A stretch of DNA of 64,000 bases, taken from Nitrosospira sp. Nsp11. GTDB lineage: Bacteria; Pseudomonadota; Gammaproteobacteria; Burkholderiales; Nitrosomonadaceae. Of the stretch, positions 24,784-34,655 are shown in pieces. The stretch covers positions 1-64,000 of the forward strand of contig NZ_FRBV01000008.1 of assembly GCF_900142705.1 (NCBI RefSeq). Reading direction: 5' to 3'. The notes beneath the pieces are model-generated. The model had not been told where the DNA came from. It saw nothing but the letters and a program-made list of their open reading frames with translations, and did not search any database. Both the position numbers and the translations under genes were made by a program. The stretch's first letter is position 1. Each line of letters opens with the position of its first letter.

Positions 24784-26507
24784 GCTTTGTGCTGCACGGC
24801 GTGGGTGTTTCCAGCGGCATCGCCATAGGGCATGCGTATCTCGCCTCGCACGCCGCACTGGAGGTGGCGCATCACATCGTGCCGGAGGATCAAGTCAGCA
24901 ATGAAATATCCCGGCTCGACATCGCTTTCAATGGTGTCCGTGAAGAGCTTGAAGCGCTGAATGCTTCTGTGGTCAACGGCCCCGCCGCCCCGGAATACGG
25001 CGCATTTCTTGAATTGCACCGGATGATTCTGGACGATCCCACCCTCTCCACTGCTGCTAAAACTTATATTGCCCAGAACCAGTGCAATGCCGAGTGGGCT
25101 ATTACCCAGCAAATGGGTGTATTAATGGCGCAGTTTGAAGAGATTGAAGATCCTTATCTGCGCGAACGCAAGACCGATGTGATCCAGGTGGTCGAACGCG
25201 TGCTGAAAACCTTGCTGGGGCATCCAGGTTACGTTCCGGCGCCATTGAAGCATGATGGCGACAGCATTCTGGTTGCCCATGATCTAAGCCCCGCTGATGT
25301 GATTCAGTACAAGCAGCACCGTTTTACCGCATTCCTGACCGACCTCGGCGGCTTGACTTCGCACACGGCTATTGTGGCGCGCAGCCTCAACATTCCTTCT
25401 ATCGTTGCACTTCATCACGCACGCGGGTTGATCCGCGACAATGATGTTCTGATCGTGGATGGCGCTCAGGGTGTGGTGATAGTGGGTCCTGACGAGCATG
25501 TGCTGACGGAATACCGGCTTCGCCAGAACGAACTGGAACTGGAAAAACAGAAGCTGAAGCGCATCAAGACGACGCCTGCCACGACCCTTGATGGTACAGC
25601 GGTGGAATTGCAAGCCAATATAGAACTACCTCAAGATGTCGAACAGGTAAAGGAAAATGGAGCCACAGGTGTTGGCCTGTTTCGCAGTGAATTCCTGTTC
25701 CTCAATCGCGATAGTTTGCCCGGCGAGGACGAACAGTTCGAAGCTTATCGTACCGTGGCGCGAAAAATGCGGGGAATGCCGGTAACGATACGTACGTTTG
25801 ATTTGGGCGCCGACAAGAATCTTGACAATGCAAAGCGCGTAGCTGCCAATCCGGCGTTGGGGTTGCGCGCCATTCGCCTAAGTCTAGCTGAACCTCAAAT
25901 GTTCAATACGCAGTTGCGTGCGATTCTACGCGCTTCCCGTTATGGCCAGATTCGTATTCTGGTGCCGATGCTCTCCAGCGTTTCGGAAATTGCTCAGACC
26001 TTGCATTTGCTTGAAAACGCCAAGCAAAGCTTGCGCATGGAAAAAATTCCCTTCGACGAGAAAATACAAATAGGCGGTATGATAGAGATTCCCGCCGCAG
26101 CGCTATGCCTCGATGTTTTTATGCGCAAGCTGGATTTCTTGTCCATCGGGACCAACGATTTGATTCAGTACACGCTAGCCATAGACCGTGCCGATGATTC
26201 TGTCGCACACCTCTACGACTCGCTACACCCTGCAGTACTGCGGTTGGTGGCTCACATCATACGTACCGCCAACCGAACCGGAATACCCGTGGCAATCTGT
26301 GGCGAGATCGCGGGAGACATCGTATTTACCCGGCTTCTGCTCGGTTTTGGGCTACGGACGTTTTCCATGCACCCGGCGCAACTGCTGACCGTGAAACGAG
26401 AGGTATTGAGAAGTAATCTGCCTGATATCATACCGCTTGCGCAAAAAATACTTAAAGCCGATGATCCGGAGAGAATTCACGGGTTATTGACAAAGCTGAA
26501 CAGCTGA
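24780..26507 (+). CDS. ptsI: PTS enzyme I (phosphoenolpyruvate-protein phosphotransferase)
   Basis: A 575-residue EI. The phosphorylated histidine is in LGGLTSHTAIVARSLNIPSIV, and the PEP-binding C-terminal domain shows GVGLFRSEFLFLNR, DLGADKN, LSIGTNDLIQYTLAIDR and the catalytic Cys region VAICGEIAGD. It autophosphorylates on PEP and passes phosphate to HPr. It is the last gene of the EIIA-HPr-EI set. With no EIIBC partner in the window, the pathway probably reports PEP or nitrogen status rather than importing sugar (inference). Confidence 0.96.
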   Translation: MSFVLHGVGVSSGIAIGHAYLASHAALEVAHHIVPEDQVSNEISRLDIAFNGVREELEALNASVVNGPAAPEYGAFLELHRMILDDPTLSTAAKTYIAQNQCNAEWAITQQMGVLMAQFEEIEDPYLRERKTDVIQVVERVLKTLLGHPGYVPAPLKHDGDSILVAHDLSPADVIQYKQHRFTAFLTDLGGLTSHTAIVARSLNIPSIVALHHARGLIRDNDVLIVDGAQGVVIVGPDEHVLTEYRLRQNELELEKQKLKRIKTTPATTLDGTAVELQANIELPQDVEQVKENGATGVGLFRSEFLFLNRDSLPGEDEQFEAYRTVARKMRGMPVTIRTFDLGADKNLDNAKRVAANPALGLRAIRLSLAEPQMFNTQLRAILRASRYGQIRILVPMLSSVSEIAQTLHLLENAKQSLRMEKIPFDEKIQIGGMIEIPAAALCLDVFMRKLDFLSIGTNDLIQYTLAIDRADDSVAHLYDSLHPAVLRLVAHIIRTANRTGIPVAICGEIAGDIVFTRLLLGFGLRTFSMHPAQLLTVKREVLRSNLPDIIPLAQKILKADDPERIHGLLTKLNS

Positions 26508-26850
26508 TTTATACCTGCAAAAGATTTAGACCGGTCAACTTGAACCGGCCAGATAAACTGGCTTAGCAGCCACATGAAATAGGCTGGCGCAAAAGATGGG
26601 ACTATATGTATGGAAACGTTTTTGTGGAATGGAAGGCATGCTCCTGCGACGCGGAGCATGCTGACCGTCACTGTCAGCTACCGATAGTGTTAATACATGT
26701 CCTCTGTTAACCTTCCGGGTCATGCTGAGTTTTTAGCCGTGCGATGCAGAAAATCAATGTCGGTCTTATTTATTCTACCTGGCGTGCCCCGGAATATGCA
26801 CCTGCAGACTGTTAGCCCTAAAAAATTCTGCTGACGATCCTTTCACGTTA
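26508..26850. other. intergenic region upstream of metX with a 9-bp inverted repeat
   Basis: A 343-bp stretch with no gene. A perfect inverted repeat, arms 26636-26644 (GCATGCTCC) and 26653-26661, surrounds an 8-nt loop about 190 bp upstream of metX; no T-run follows. A shorter dyad (CCGGT...ACCGG) near 26532-26549 follows ptsI. No SAM-I or SAM-II riboswitch pattern was found. Confidence 0.45.
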
Positions 26851-27978
26851 ATGCAAGATTCCGATTCGATTGGCATCGTCGCCCCGCAAACCGCGCGTTT
26901 CGACACACCTCTGCATTTAAAAAGCGGACCCGTGCTCGAGAATTACGAGCTGGTTTATGAAACCTACGGCCAACTCAACGCAGCCAGATCCAACGCAGTC
27001 CTGGTTTGCCATGCGCTTTCCGGTAATCATCATCTCGCGGGTGTTTACGCGGACAATCCCAAGAGCGGTGGTTGGTGGAATAATATGATCGGTGCGGGTA
27101 AGTCCATCGATACGGACAAGTTTTTCGTAGTCGGGGTCAACAACCTTGGCGGCTGCCATGGTTCTACCGGACCCGCAAGCATCAATGCAAAGACCGGTAA
27201 ATGTTATGGCGCGAATTTTCCATTAGTGACAGTGGAAGATTGGGTAAGAACACAGGTGCGATTGGCAGACCACCTCGGCATTGATCAGTTCGCCGCAGTG
27301 GCAGGCGGCAGCCTCGGTGGGATGCAGGCGTTGCAATGGACGCTTGATTTTCCGGATAGGGTGCGGCACGCATTGATTATTGCCGCTGCAGCAAAACTGA
27401 CTGCGCAAAACATCGCTTTTAACGATGTGGCGCGCCAAGCCATCATCACCGATCAGGATTTTCACGGCGGGGATTACTATTCGCACGGCGTAGTCCCGCG
27501 ACGGGGTCTGCGGCTCGCGCGCATGCTGGGGCATATTACTTACTTATCGGATGACGCAATGGCCGCGAAATTCGGGCGTGAGTTGCGTAACGGAGCGCTT
27601 GCATTCGGTTTTGACGTGGAGTTCGAAATAGAATCCTATCTTCGCTATCAAGGGGATAAATTCGCCGATCAGTTCGATGCAAACACCTATTTGCTAATGA
27701 CCAAGGCGCTGGATTATTTTGACCCGGCGCACCAGCACAACAACGATTTGAGTGCGGCATTTCGCGCTGCCAAGGCAAACTTCCTGGTGCTGTCATTTAC
27801 CACTGACTGGCGTTTTTCGCCAGAGCGCTCCCGCGCTATTGTCAGGGCGTTGCTGGATAACGAGCTGAATGTCAGCTATGCGGAAATCACCTCCAGCCAT
27901 GGACATGATTCCTTCCTGATGGAAGATCGTCATTATCACAAGCTGGTGCGCGCTTATATGGACAATATTGCCACATAA
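26851..27978 (+). CDS. metX: homoserine O-acyltransferase MetX (probably succinyl-specific)
   Basis: A 375-residue alpha/beta hydrolase catalysing the first committed step of methionine synthesis. The nucleophile serine is in [13 protein letters not shown] (about residue 152), the catalytic Asp in [12 protein letters not shown] and the His in [24 protein letters not shown] is the conserved oxyanion and homoserine region. Betaproteobacterial MetX enzymes have largely been found to use succinyl-CoA, so MetXS activity is likely, but specificity is not visible here. No metW follows on the same strand, although metX-metW pairs are common in proteobacteria. Confidence 0.93.
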   Translation: MQDSDSIGIVAPQTARFDTPLHLKSGPVLENYELVYETYGQLNAARSNAVLVCHALSGNHHLAGVYADNPKSGGWWNNMIGAGKSIDTDKFFVVGVNNLGGCHGSTGPASINAKTGKCYGANFPLVTVEDWVRTQVRLADHLGIDQFAAVAGGSLGGMQALQWTLDFPDRVRHALIIAAAAKLTAQNIAFNDVARQAIITDQDFHGGDYYSHGVVPRRGLRLARMLGHITYLSDDAMAAKFGRELRNGALAFGFDVEFEIESYLRYQGDKFADQFDANTYLLMTKALDYFDPAHQHNNDLSAAFRAAKANFLVLSFTTDWRFSPERSRAIVRALLDNELNVSYAEITSSHGHDSFLMEDRHYHKLVRAYMDNIAT

Positions 27979-27992
27979 GCCGGTTGCAGCGC

Positions 27993-28601
27993 TCAGATCA
28001 TACGCATCAGTATCGAAGCAACGTCTTTGGGCGCAGGTGTCGAACCGTTGGCTGACAGACTGATCATGCCGCTCGGCATCCCGCCCAAACCTCCCGTATT
28101 CGGCGATGCTGTTTCGTCGCTCGATGCCAGGAAAGTCAGGGTAAGGTTTGCATTCACCTTCCACGCGCGCAGGCTCGTATTCTCCCCCCAGCAGAACACC
28201 ATCCATCCGTGTAGCGACCACTTGTAGACCACGGGCGTCGAGCGCGTCTCACCGTCGCCGCGCTGCCATCTGGCGAAGACCACGACACACCGCCCCAGGC
28301 ATCATCGCCTAGGTCGAGTATGCCGGTGCTCAGGAAGCTCCAGTTGTCATTGATCAGGTAGGCGTCGATCACTGTGCTGCCTTGTATCGCCACACCCAGG
28401 TTTTGGCGCCAGATGGCTGCCCTGCCATAGCGTCGTAAACCCAGTTAACGCGGCTGTTGTACCCGTATATGTCTGGAGAAATAATAACCTTTGGGATAAA
28501 CCGGGGCCGTCATGGAATGCAGTACGTTCACGCTGGATAGCTAATATTGCCGCGCCTTTATTGGCCTGCGGCAATTTGCCACATGCGGCAATATGCCACA
28601 T
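27993..28601 (-). pseudogene. decayed beta-propeller / quinoprotein-like gene
   Basis: Several minus-strand frames between 28601 and 27993 together resemble the C-terminal part of PQQ-type or related propeller proteins. One fragment reads WGENTSLRAWKVN followed by PSGMISLSANGST, and another, in a different frame, reads GSTVIDAYLINDNWSFLSTG. No single frame covers the stretch, so at least one frameshift and internal stops are needed. It lies convergent with metX. The family assignment is from remembered motif resemblance only. The strand and rough extent are more certain than the identity. Confidence 0.35.
28567..28600. repeat. two tandem 17-bp near-palindromes upstream of the PEP-CTERM gene
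   Basis: Units 28567-28583 (TGCGGCAATTTGCCACA) and 28584-28600 differ at one base, and each is close to its own reverse complement. They lie about 105-135 bp upstream of the PEP-CTERM start, a suitable place for paired operator sites. Confidence 0.55.
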
Positions 28602-28703
28602 TGATTTATTGATATGGATAATGAATACTCAGTCGCATCGGTTCCGCCAACGGGCATGCCGATCCTAATGACATTTAATATCATTCATAAACAGGGACTA
28701 CGT

Positions 28704-29498
28704 ATGAAAAAAAACCTCGGATATGCACTTTTCCTTGCTGGCATGACTTCCTTGCCGTCATTAGCTCATGTCGGCTATACCGGCCGCAACTTCGGTGCTT
28801 TCGATAATACTTACGCTATTTCCAGCATATCAAATCAGGCAGTTACCGGTAATTACGGCTGGATCGACGGCACGGATGCAGACTACGGCGATGCGCATAA
28901 AACACTGGCTTACCGGTTTACTTTACTGAGTCCGACAGATGTGACGCTCTCGTTTGCTAGCCAGGTTTACACCGCAGCAGGGGGTGCTGCTCCCGTGCTC
29001 GATGGATTGACCCCCGGTTTTTCGCTCTATCAGGGGCTTGCGCATGTTGCGCCGATCGGAGCGGATTACGATTCTTCGGATATCTCAAAGGCATACCGGC
29101 CCGCTGACACCGAAGGTTCATTCAGAGCATTGAATGACTGGAAAATCGGCAATGCGCCCGATCCAGTAAAAGATTTACCCGCTGCCCTGAGCTTTTTTAA
29201 ATATGTTAGCCATGCTTACGACGGAACAGGAACGGTCCCCGGATTCGACGGTGTAGCCGATGGCAAGGTTTCGCACACTTTCATGAATCTGGCTGCAGGT
29301 GATTATTCGGTGTTCGTGGGAGGATCGGATTATCTGGCGCAGGATATCGCCAATCCTCATCTCCTGGATAAGTATGGCGTTACTGGCACCTTGGTGGCAG
29401 GCGTGGTGCCCGAACCTGAAACCTACGCCATGCTACTAGCAGGCCTGGGGCTGATGGGTACTATCGTTCATCGGCGCAAATCGACGCAGGCCTGGTAG
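28704..29498 (+). CDS. PEP-CTERM sorting domain protein
   Basis: A 264-residue secreted protein. The signal peptide MKKNLGYALFLAGMTSLPSLA ends near residue 22-24. The C-terminus shows the full exosortase tripartite signal: VVPEPETYAMLLAGLGLMG, then a basic HRRK cluster. The body is a beta-rich domain of unknown function. The start at 28704 has CAGGGA about 7 nt upstream and gives the signal peptide; longer forms would not. Proteins of this class are cut and transferred by exosortase EpsH in bacteria making exopolysaccharide. Its neighbours are unrelated; tandem near-palindromes lie upstream. Confidence 0.92.
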   Translation: MKKNLGYALFLAGMTSLPSLAHVGYTGRNFGAFDNTYAISSISNQAVTGNYGWIDGTDADYGDAHKTLAYRFTLLSPTDVTLSFASQVYTAAGGAAPVLDGLTPGFSLYQGLAHVAPIGADYDSSDISKAYRPADTEGSFRALNDWKIGNAPDPVKDLPAALSFFKYVSHAYDGTGTVPGFDGVADGKVSHTFMNLAAGDYSVFVGGSDYLAQDIANPHLLDKYGVTGTLVAGVVPEPETYAMLLAGLGLMGTIVHRRKSTQAW

Positions 29499-29963
29499 AT
29501 GAGGCGAATGCCAGGCGTCTTGATTGATACAGTCAGGCTTTCCAGTCATTATTAATCCTGTCTGCGTTCTTCCGGTTCAGCGCGTACTTCGAGGAGTTCG
29601 CTTCAGAATGAAATGCATCCGGCGCTGATTCGGCCTTCGATTCGGCGTCGGACGTATGTTGTGACGCGAAGAAGATCGGCCAATAACGCGCAGCGGGTCA
29701 GACATCATCCTGTAGCAAGCTGTAGGACGCCTTATGTGGCAATATCAATATCCATCATCGACAAGACCGAGCTAACGGGATTGAGATCATTCGGCAGCCA
29801 ACCTGTTACAAGCCCAAGAAGCCAATTTAATATGGAGACTTGTAAACCGAAGCTGGCGTGGCTGCGAGCTTTCCCTGTTTTCTATGTATGCGTACAATGT
29901 TTGCCAATTTCAGTTGAAATATAGTCTTCAAAAGAAGAGCTTTCAAGAGAACCGGATCATGGG
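29499..29963. other. intergenic region after the PEP-CTERM gene
   Basis: About 465 bp between the PEP-CTERM gene and the convergent end of dnaE2. An open plus-strand frame (29613-29924) has arginine-rich, unfamiliar sequence and no ribosome-binding site, so it is not called. No terminator or RNA was recognised. Confidence 0.4.
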
Positions 29964-32900
29964 TTAATGAAAATCCCGGCTCTCCACCATGAGATTACCC
30001 AACAAATGGCTATGGTCTATCAGTCGCTTGGCAATCAGATGCTTAACTTCGCCTTCACGTTGCCATACCCCATATACCGTTAAAAGCCTTGAGTTTAATA
30101 TTTCACGGCGTTGTTTCCGGACAAGCTGGTTCCATACCACAACGTTCGTTATCCCGGTCTCATCTTCGAGCGTAACAAAGACTACCCCATTTGCCGTTCC
30201 GGGACGCTGGCGGCAGGTCACAATGCCGGTTGTTCGAACCAGCCGCCCCGTTGGACAACTGTCCAGCTCCATTGCGGAATGTAAATTCATTCGGGTCAAT
30301 TTTGGCCGCAACAAGGCAAGGGGATGCCTGCGCAGAGTGAGCTCCGTGCTGGCGTAATCAGCCGTAATTTCCTCTCCTTCATGCGCGGCGGCAATGGTGG
30401 GCAGCGTCTCCCTCACGGGGACGTCTCGCATCAGATCCAGTTGTTTTATGTGGGATGCGACCGCCCATAAAGCCTGACGTCGATGACCTGACAAAGCCCG
30501 TAACGCATCGGAGTGGGCGAGGGAGCGCATCTCAGCGGTATTCAAGGACGCGCGGCTTGCCAAATCGCTCGTATTTTCAAATGGTGATATTTTTCTTGCC
30601 TCAACGATATGCCGGGCAGCTTTAATGCCAATCCCTTTCGCCCTATTCAGGCCCAACCGGACAGCGAGCTGAAAAGATTTATCCATCTGTTCTTCAAGCG
30701 TGCAATCCCAGTCACTGATTGTTACGTCCACCGGCCTGACCTGAACGCCGTGCCGCTGCGCATCCTGGATCAGTTGCGACGCGCTATAAAAGCCCATGGG
30801 CAAGCTATTCAGCATGGCACACAGGAAGGCAGCGGGCTCGTGGCATTTAAGCCAGGCCGATACGTAAACCAGCAGCGCAAAGCTTGCAGCATGAGATTCC
30901 GGAAACCCATATTCGCCAAAACCCTGGATTTGGCGGAAGATCCGTTCAGCAAAATCGAGGGTATAGCCTCGGCTGGTCATTCCCTCGATTATTTTCTTAT
31001 GGAAAGAATCGAGCTCTCCTTTTCTTTTCCAGGCGGCCATGGAACGGCGCAACTGGTCTGCCTCGCCCGGAGTAAAGCCAGCAGCCAGCACTGCCAATTG
31101 CATTACCTGCTCCTGGAAAATCGGGACCCCGTAAGTTCGTTCCAAAGCGGTTTTGACTTCCTCGCTTGGATAGCTGACCGGCTCCAGGTTCTGGCGCCGG
31201 CGTAGATAAGGATGCACCATGCCTCCTTGAATCGGTCCTGGACGAACAATGCCGACTTCTATCACCAGATCATAGAAATTCCGGGGCCTCAAGCGCGGCA
31301 GCATGGACATTTGTGCCCGGGACTCGATCTGGAAAACGCCGATGGTGTCAGCTTTGCAAATCATGTCGAAGGTTTTTTCGTCTTCCCCCCGGATATCCTG
31401 CATCTGGAATGGCTTGCCGTGCCGTATAGAAACCAGATCGAGCGTGCGACGGATGGCCGATAGCATACCCAGCGCGAGCACATCGATTTTCATCAGCCCT
31501 ACCGCTGCAAGATCGTCCTTATCCCATTGGATAATGCGGCGATCCGGCATGGCGGCGTTCTCGATGGGGACAATGCGGCACAGCTTGTCGCGGGTAATGA
31601 CAAAACCACCTACATGCTGCGATAAATGACGTGGAAACCCATATAAGGCCGGGATCAGTTGAATCAGCTTCCGGATGATGGAGCTATCGGGATCGAAGCC
31701 GTTTTCAATGAGCCGCGTAGCAATATCCGAGGTCTTGTCCCACCAGGCAAAAGAACCGGATAACCGCTTGATACGTTCGACATCGAGCCCCAGCGCTTTG
31801 CCGATATCCTGGACCGCCGAGCGTGTACGGTATGTGATTACCGTTGCTGCTATCGCAGCACGATCCTGGCCATATTTCTGATAGATGTGTTGAATAACCT
31901 CTTCCCGGCGTTGATGCTCGAAATCGACATCGATATCAGGAGGCTCATTGCGTTCTTTTGAAATAAACCGTTCAAACAGCAGGCTACTGCGCTCCGGATC
32001 AATCTCGGTAATACCCAGGCAATAGCAGACCGCCGAATTGGCCGCCGATCCGCGTCCCTGGCAGAGAATGCCGCGCGACCGGGCGAACTTTACGATATTG
32101 AATACCGTCAGGAAATAGGGCTCATAGTTCAGATCGGCGATCAGCTTCAATTCATATTCGACCTGTTTCCTGACTTTGATCGAGGCGCCTTCGGGAAACC
32201 GTCTTGCCATGCCCTCCTCGACCATGCGTCGCAGATAGGCGGCATACGTCTCGCCAGTTCCTGCTAACTCATCCGGATATTCATAGCGCAACTCGTCCAG
32301 CGAGAAAGTACAACGTGCTGCAATCGAAATAGTTTCCTGCAAGAGCTGCGGCGAATAGATTTCCGCCAATTGCAATCTTGTACGCAGATGCTGTTCCGCA
32401 TTAGGCTGGAGAGAATAGCCGCATTCGGAAAGCGGCTTGCCGATACGAATGGCCGTCATCGTATCTTGCAAGGGCTTACGAGAACTGTCATGCATAGTGA
32501 CATCGCCTGCAGCCACGAGCGGCATTCTGGTGATAGCCGCACCCTGCCGTATTCGTTCGAGCAGGTGATCCTCGCCGGCATGAAGCAATAGCTCGACAGC
32601 AGCCCAGCAGCGGCCAGGAAATAGTGACAGTGCCCAGCGCATGTCATTTACCAGACAGGCTTCCGTTTGAGTAAAGCGAGGAATTAATAAAATCAGACAA
32701 TCTCGCAATAGGGCGAGATGGGGCGCATCAGGGCAGCTTTCAAAATCCGCGCGGCTTATACGATAAGCCCCTTTCTTGTCACGCTGTCTTGCCAGCGTTA
32801 TCAGTTCGCATAGATTGCCGTAGCCTTCCCGATTCATGGCCAGGCAGACCAGCCGTAGCCCATCCTCCAGGATAAATTGGCTTCCGATGAGAAGATGGAG

Positions 32901-33095
32901 GCCGGCTTTTTTTGCTTCTGAATGGGCCCGCACGACCCCGGCCATGGAACACTCATCCGTTATGGCCAGGGCGCTATAGCCCAGGCTTACCGCGCGTTCA
33001 ACCAGCTCTTCCGGAAAGGAAGCGCCGTTCAGAAAGCTGAAACTGGAGCAGCAGTGCAGTTCAGCGTAGGAAGGAGGGGAAGAATATATATCCAA
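29964..33095 (-). CDS. dnaE2: error-prone DNA polymerase DnaE2 (ImuC)
   Basis: A 1043-residue C-family polymerase alpha subunit of the DnaE2/ImuC type. It opens with a PHP domain (AELHCCSSFSFLNGAS, ALAITDECSMAGV), and the catalytic aspartates lie in PPDIDVDFEHQRREE; the C-terminus has an OB-fold (TGIVTCRQRPGTANGVVFVTLED). It performs damage-induced mutagenic synthesis with ImuA and ImuB. It is the last gene of the lexA-imuA-imuB-dnaE2 operon, 44 bp after imuB, so its expression should follow the LexA promoter at 36.0 kb. It is about 100 residues shorter than replicative DnaE, as expected. Confidence 0.96.
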   Translation of the reverse strand: MDIYSSPPSYAELHCCSSFSFLNGASFPEELVERAVSLGYSALAITDECSMAGVVRAHSEAKKAGLHLLIGSQFILEDGLRLVCLAMNREGYGNLCELITLARQRDKKGAYRISRADFESCPDAPHLALLRDCLILLIPRFTQTEACLVNDMRWALSLFPGRCWAAVELLLHAGEDHLLERIRQGAAITRMPLVAAGDVTMHDSSRKPLQDTMTAIRIGKPLSECGYSLQPNAEQHLRTRLQLAEIYSPQLLQETISIAARCTFSLDELRYEYPDELAGTGETYAAYLRRMVEEGMARRFPEGASIKVRKQVEYELKLIADLNYEPYFLTVFNIVKFARSRGILCQGRGSAANSAVCYCLGITEIDPERSSLLFERFISKERNEPPDIDVDFEHQRREEVIQHIYQKYGQDRAAIAATVITYRTRSAVQDIGKALGLDVERIKRLSGSFAWWDKTSDIATRLIENGFDPDSSIIRKLIQLIPALYGFPRHLSQHVGGFVITRDKLCRIVPIENAAMPDRRIIQWDKDDLAAVGLMKIDVLALGMLSAIRRTLDLVSIRHGKPFQMQDIRGEDEKTFDMICKADTIGVFQIESRAQMSMLPRLRPRNFYDLVIEVGIVRPGPIQGGMVHPYLRRRQNLEPVSYPSEEVKTALERTYGVPIFQEQVMQLAVLAAGFTPGEADQLRRSMAAWKRKGELDSFHKKIIEGMTSRGYTLDFAERIFRQIQGFGEYGFPESHAASFALLVYVSAWLKCHEPAAFLCAMLNSLPMGFYSASQLIQDAQRHGVQVRPVDVTISDWDCTLEEQMDKSFQLAVRLGLNRAKGIGIKAARHIVEARKISPFENTSDLASRASLNTAEMRSLAHSDALRALSGHRRQALWAVASHIKQLDLMRDVPVRETLPTIAAAHEGEEITADYASTELTLRRHPLALLRPKLTRMNLHSAMELDSCPTGRLVRTTGIVTCRQRPGTANGVVFVTLEDETGITNVVVWNQLVRKQRREILNSRLLTVYGVWQREGEVKHLIAKRLIDHSHLLGNLMVESRDFH

Positions 33096-33139
33096 GTGAA
33101 TACCGAATAGTAGAATGCCGGGATAGAGGCAAAGCCGAT

Positions 33140-34642
33140 TTATCCAAACAGCCCCTGCAAATACCAGTCTTTTTTCTTATTTCCCCCTGCTGGGTCGTGC
33201 TCGCAGTAAATCCATAACAATTGGCCAAGATTATTTTCCGCAATAAAATAGTCGCGCGTGATCGCGTCATCGTCCCACCAGCCTGCCTCGATTCGCTCCG
33301 GTCCTGAAATTAATTTCAACAGCGACCCATAAACTGGCCGCTGACGTTGCAACTTCAGTTCCAGCGGTCTTTCCATTAACCAGGCAGGACGGATTAATTC
33401 CGGTGGAATTCTGTCCCGATGCGTTCCCCGCCATGAAAATCCACCTATTCCTGAAGCGTTGAATCTTTGACTGCATTCCGGCCGATAGTCAGAGACAGCT
33501 TGCAGACTGGTGATGGCTGGCGGCCCCAGGCGGGACGAAAGTTTTTCAATAAACCGGCTTAATGAAGTCGCTTCCGATTGCGCGGTCGGGAACAGTTCCA
33601 GATTAGCCTCTATTCCCGCTGTTATTTCGTCCGCTATCAGTTCCAATCCGCAAACCGGAGCCATCAATTTTGTACGCTCTAGGCGTTCATGCAGCAAGAT
33701 CATTAAATGATCGGGGTCATCACTTTGCTCGGAAAGCCGTATGTTTATAGGCGTGGATCGGTACGGCTGCCGGGCAGAATGCTCATGATGCAGAATGAGT
33801 GAGAACGCTAAAACTGCCGCATAGCGTGAAACCAGCCAACCGCACATTTGCTCGATCATCCGCTGTACGGGAAGCAGCAACGTTCCGGCATTTTCAACTT
33901 GCGTCATTAATTCCATCTTTTGCTGGAAATATTCTGGTGCTTCAAACCATTTTTGGGGATCTGGTGAGTCGCCGTAAGCTTGATCCAGTTCCATTAGAAG
34001 GCCCGTACCAAATCGACGTGCTGTTCCTCCACGAGGCAATTGCCGTAAATCAGCCAGCGTTTTGCAGCCTATTCCGCGAATGACCTCAAGATGAGCCTGG
34101 GCCGACTCCAGCAAACTGACGGGCAAGAAGTCGAGCAATGAGTGGAATTTAGTCCCTGCGCCATTGATGACGGTTTGCGGTGGTGCGGACTGTGCGAGAA
34201 GCCATGCTCCCCTGGCAGTGGGAGCCGCACCCACGCAGAGTTGCAAGCCTTGTGCAGCCACTGCCCGGTTGAGTAATCGGCACAATTTTTTCATGCCGCC
34301 AAACAGCTTTAAGCTTCCGGAAACTTCGGCGATCAGGCCGCTGCATTGCATCACAATATTGGGGGTGAAACGCAAAGCGGCATACGCAGCTTCCTGCAAC
34401 GCTTTCATTTCTTCATTCGGGTCATGCTCCAATACCACCAAGTCGGGAAAAAGAGACAGGGCACTTGCCAAGGGTTGATGAGCCGTTACTCCCCATTGTT
34501 GCGCCGCCTTATTGGCCTGCTGGATATAAGCCTGATTACCCTTGCGAACAGTCACCGCCATTGCGGGGATCAGTGCGGCAGGAAACCGGCGTTCTATCCA
34601 GTCAAGTGATAATGTTGGGCAATATAGAGCGATCCACAGCAT
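33140..34642 (-). CDS. imuB: ImuB, Y-family polymerase-like mutagenesis protein
   Basis: A 500-residue protein with the Y-family fold but without the N-terminal acidic metal ligands of active polymerases (the start reads MLWIALYCPTLSLDWIERRF). Further ImuB segments are AAYAALRFTPNIVM, ISGLGIK-like VIRGIGCKTLADLRQLPRG, and the C-terminal LISGPERIEAGWWD with a short tail. ImuB is thought to bridge DnaE2 to the sliding clamp rather than to polymerise. It is 13 bp after imuA and 44 bp before dnaE2. Family members of this size are standard. Confidence 0.93.
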   Translation of the reverse strand: MLWIALYCPTLSLDWIERRFPAALIPAMAVTVRKGNQAYIQQANKAAQQWGVTAHQPLASALSLFPDLVVLEHDPNEEMKALQEAAYAALRFTPNIVMQCSGLIAEVSGSLKLFGGMKKLCRLLNRAVAAQGLQLCVGAAPTARGAWLLAQSAPPQTVINGAGTKFHSLLDFLPVSLLESAQAHLEVIRGIGCKTLADLRQLPRGGTARRFGTGLLMELDQAYGDSPDPQKWFEAPEYFQQKMELMTQVENAGTLLLPVQRMIEQMCGWLVSRYAAVLAFSLILHHEHSARQPYRSTPINIRLSEQSDDPDHLMILLHERLERTKLMAPVCGLELIADEITAGIEANLELFPTAQSEATSLSRFIEKLSSRLGPPAITSLQAVSDYRPECSQRFNASGIGGFSWRGTHRDRIPPELIRPAWLMERPLELKLQRQRPVYGSLLKLISGPERIEAGWWDDDAITRDYFIAENNLGQLLWIYCEHDPAGGNKKKDWYLQGLFG

Positions 34643-34655
34643 TGTGATCCAAGGC

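Noticed and set aside
29613-29924. 103-codon plus-strand frame after the PEP-CTERM gene
   Set aside because: Arginine-rich unfamiliar sequence without a ribosome-binding site or neighbours that would explain it.
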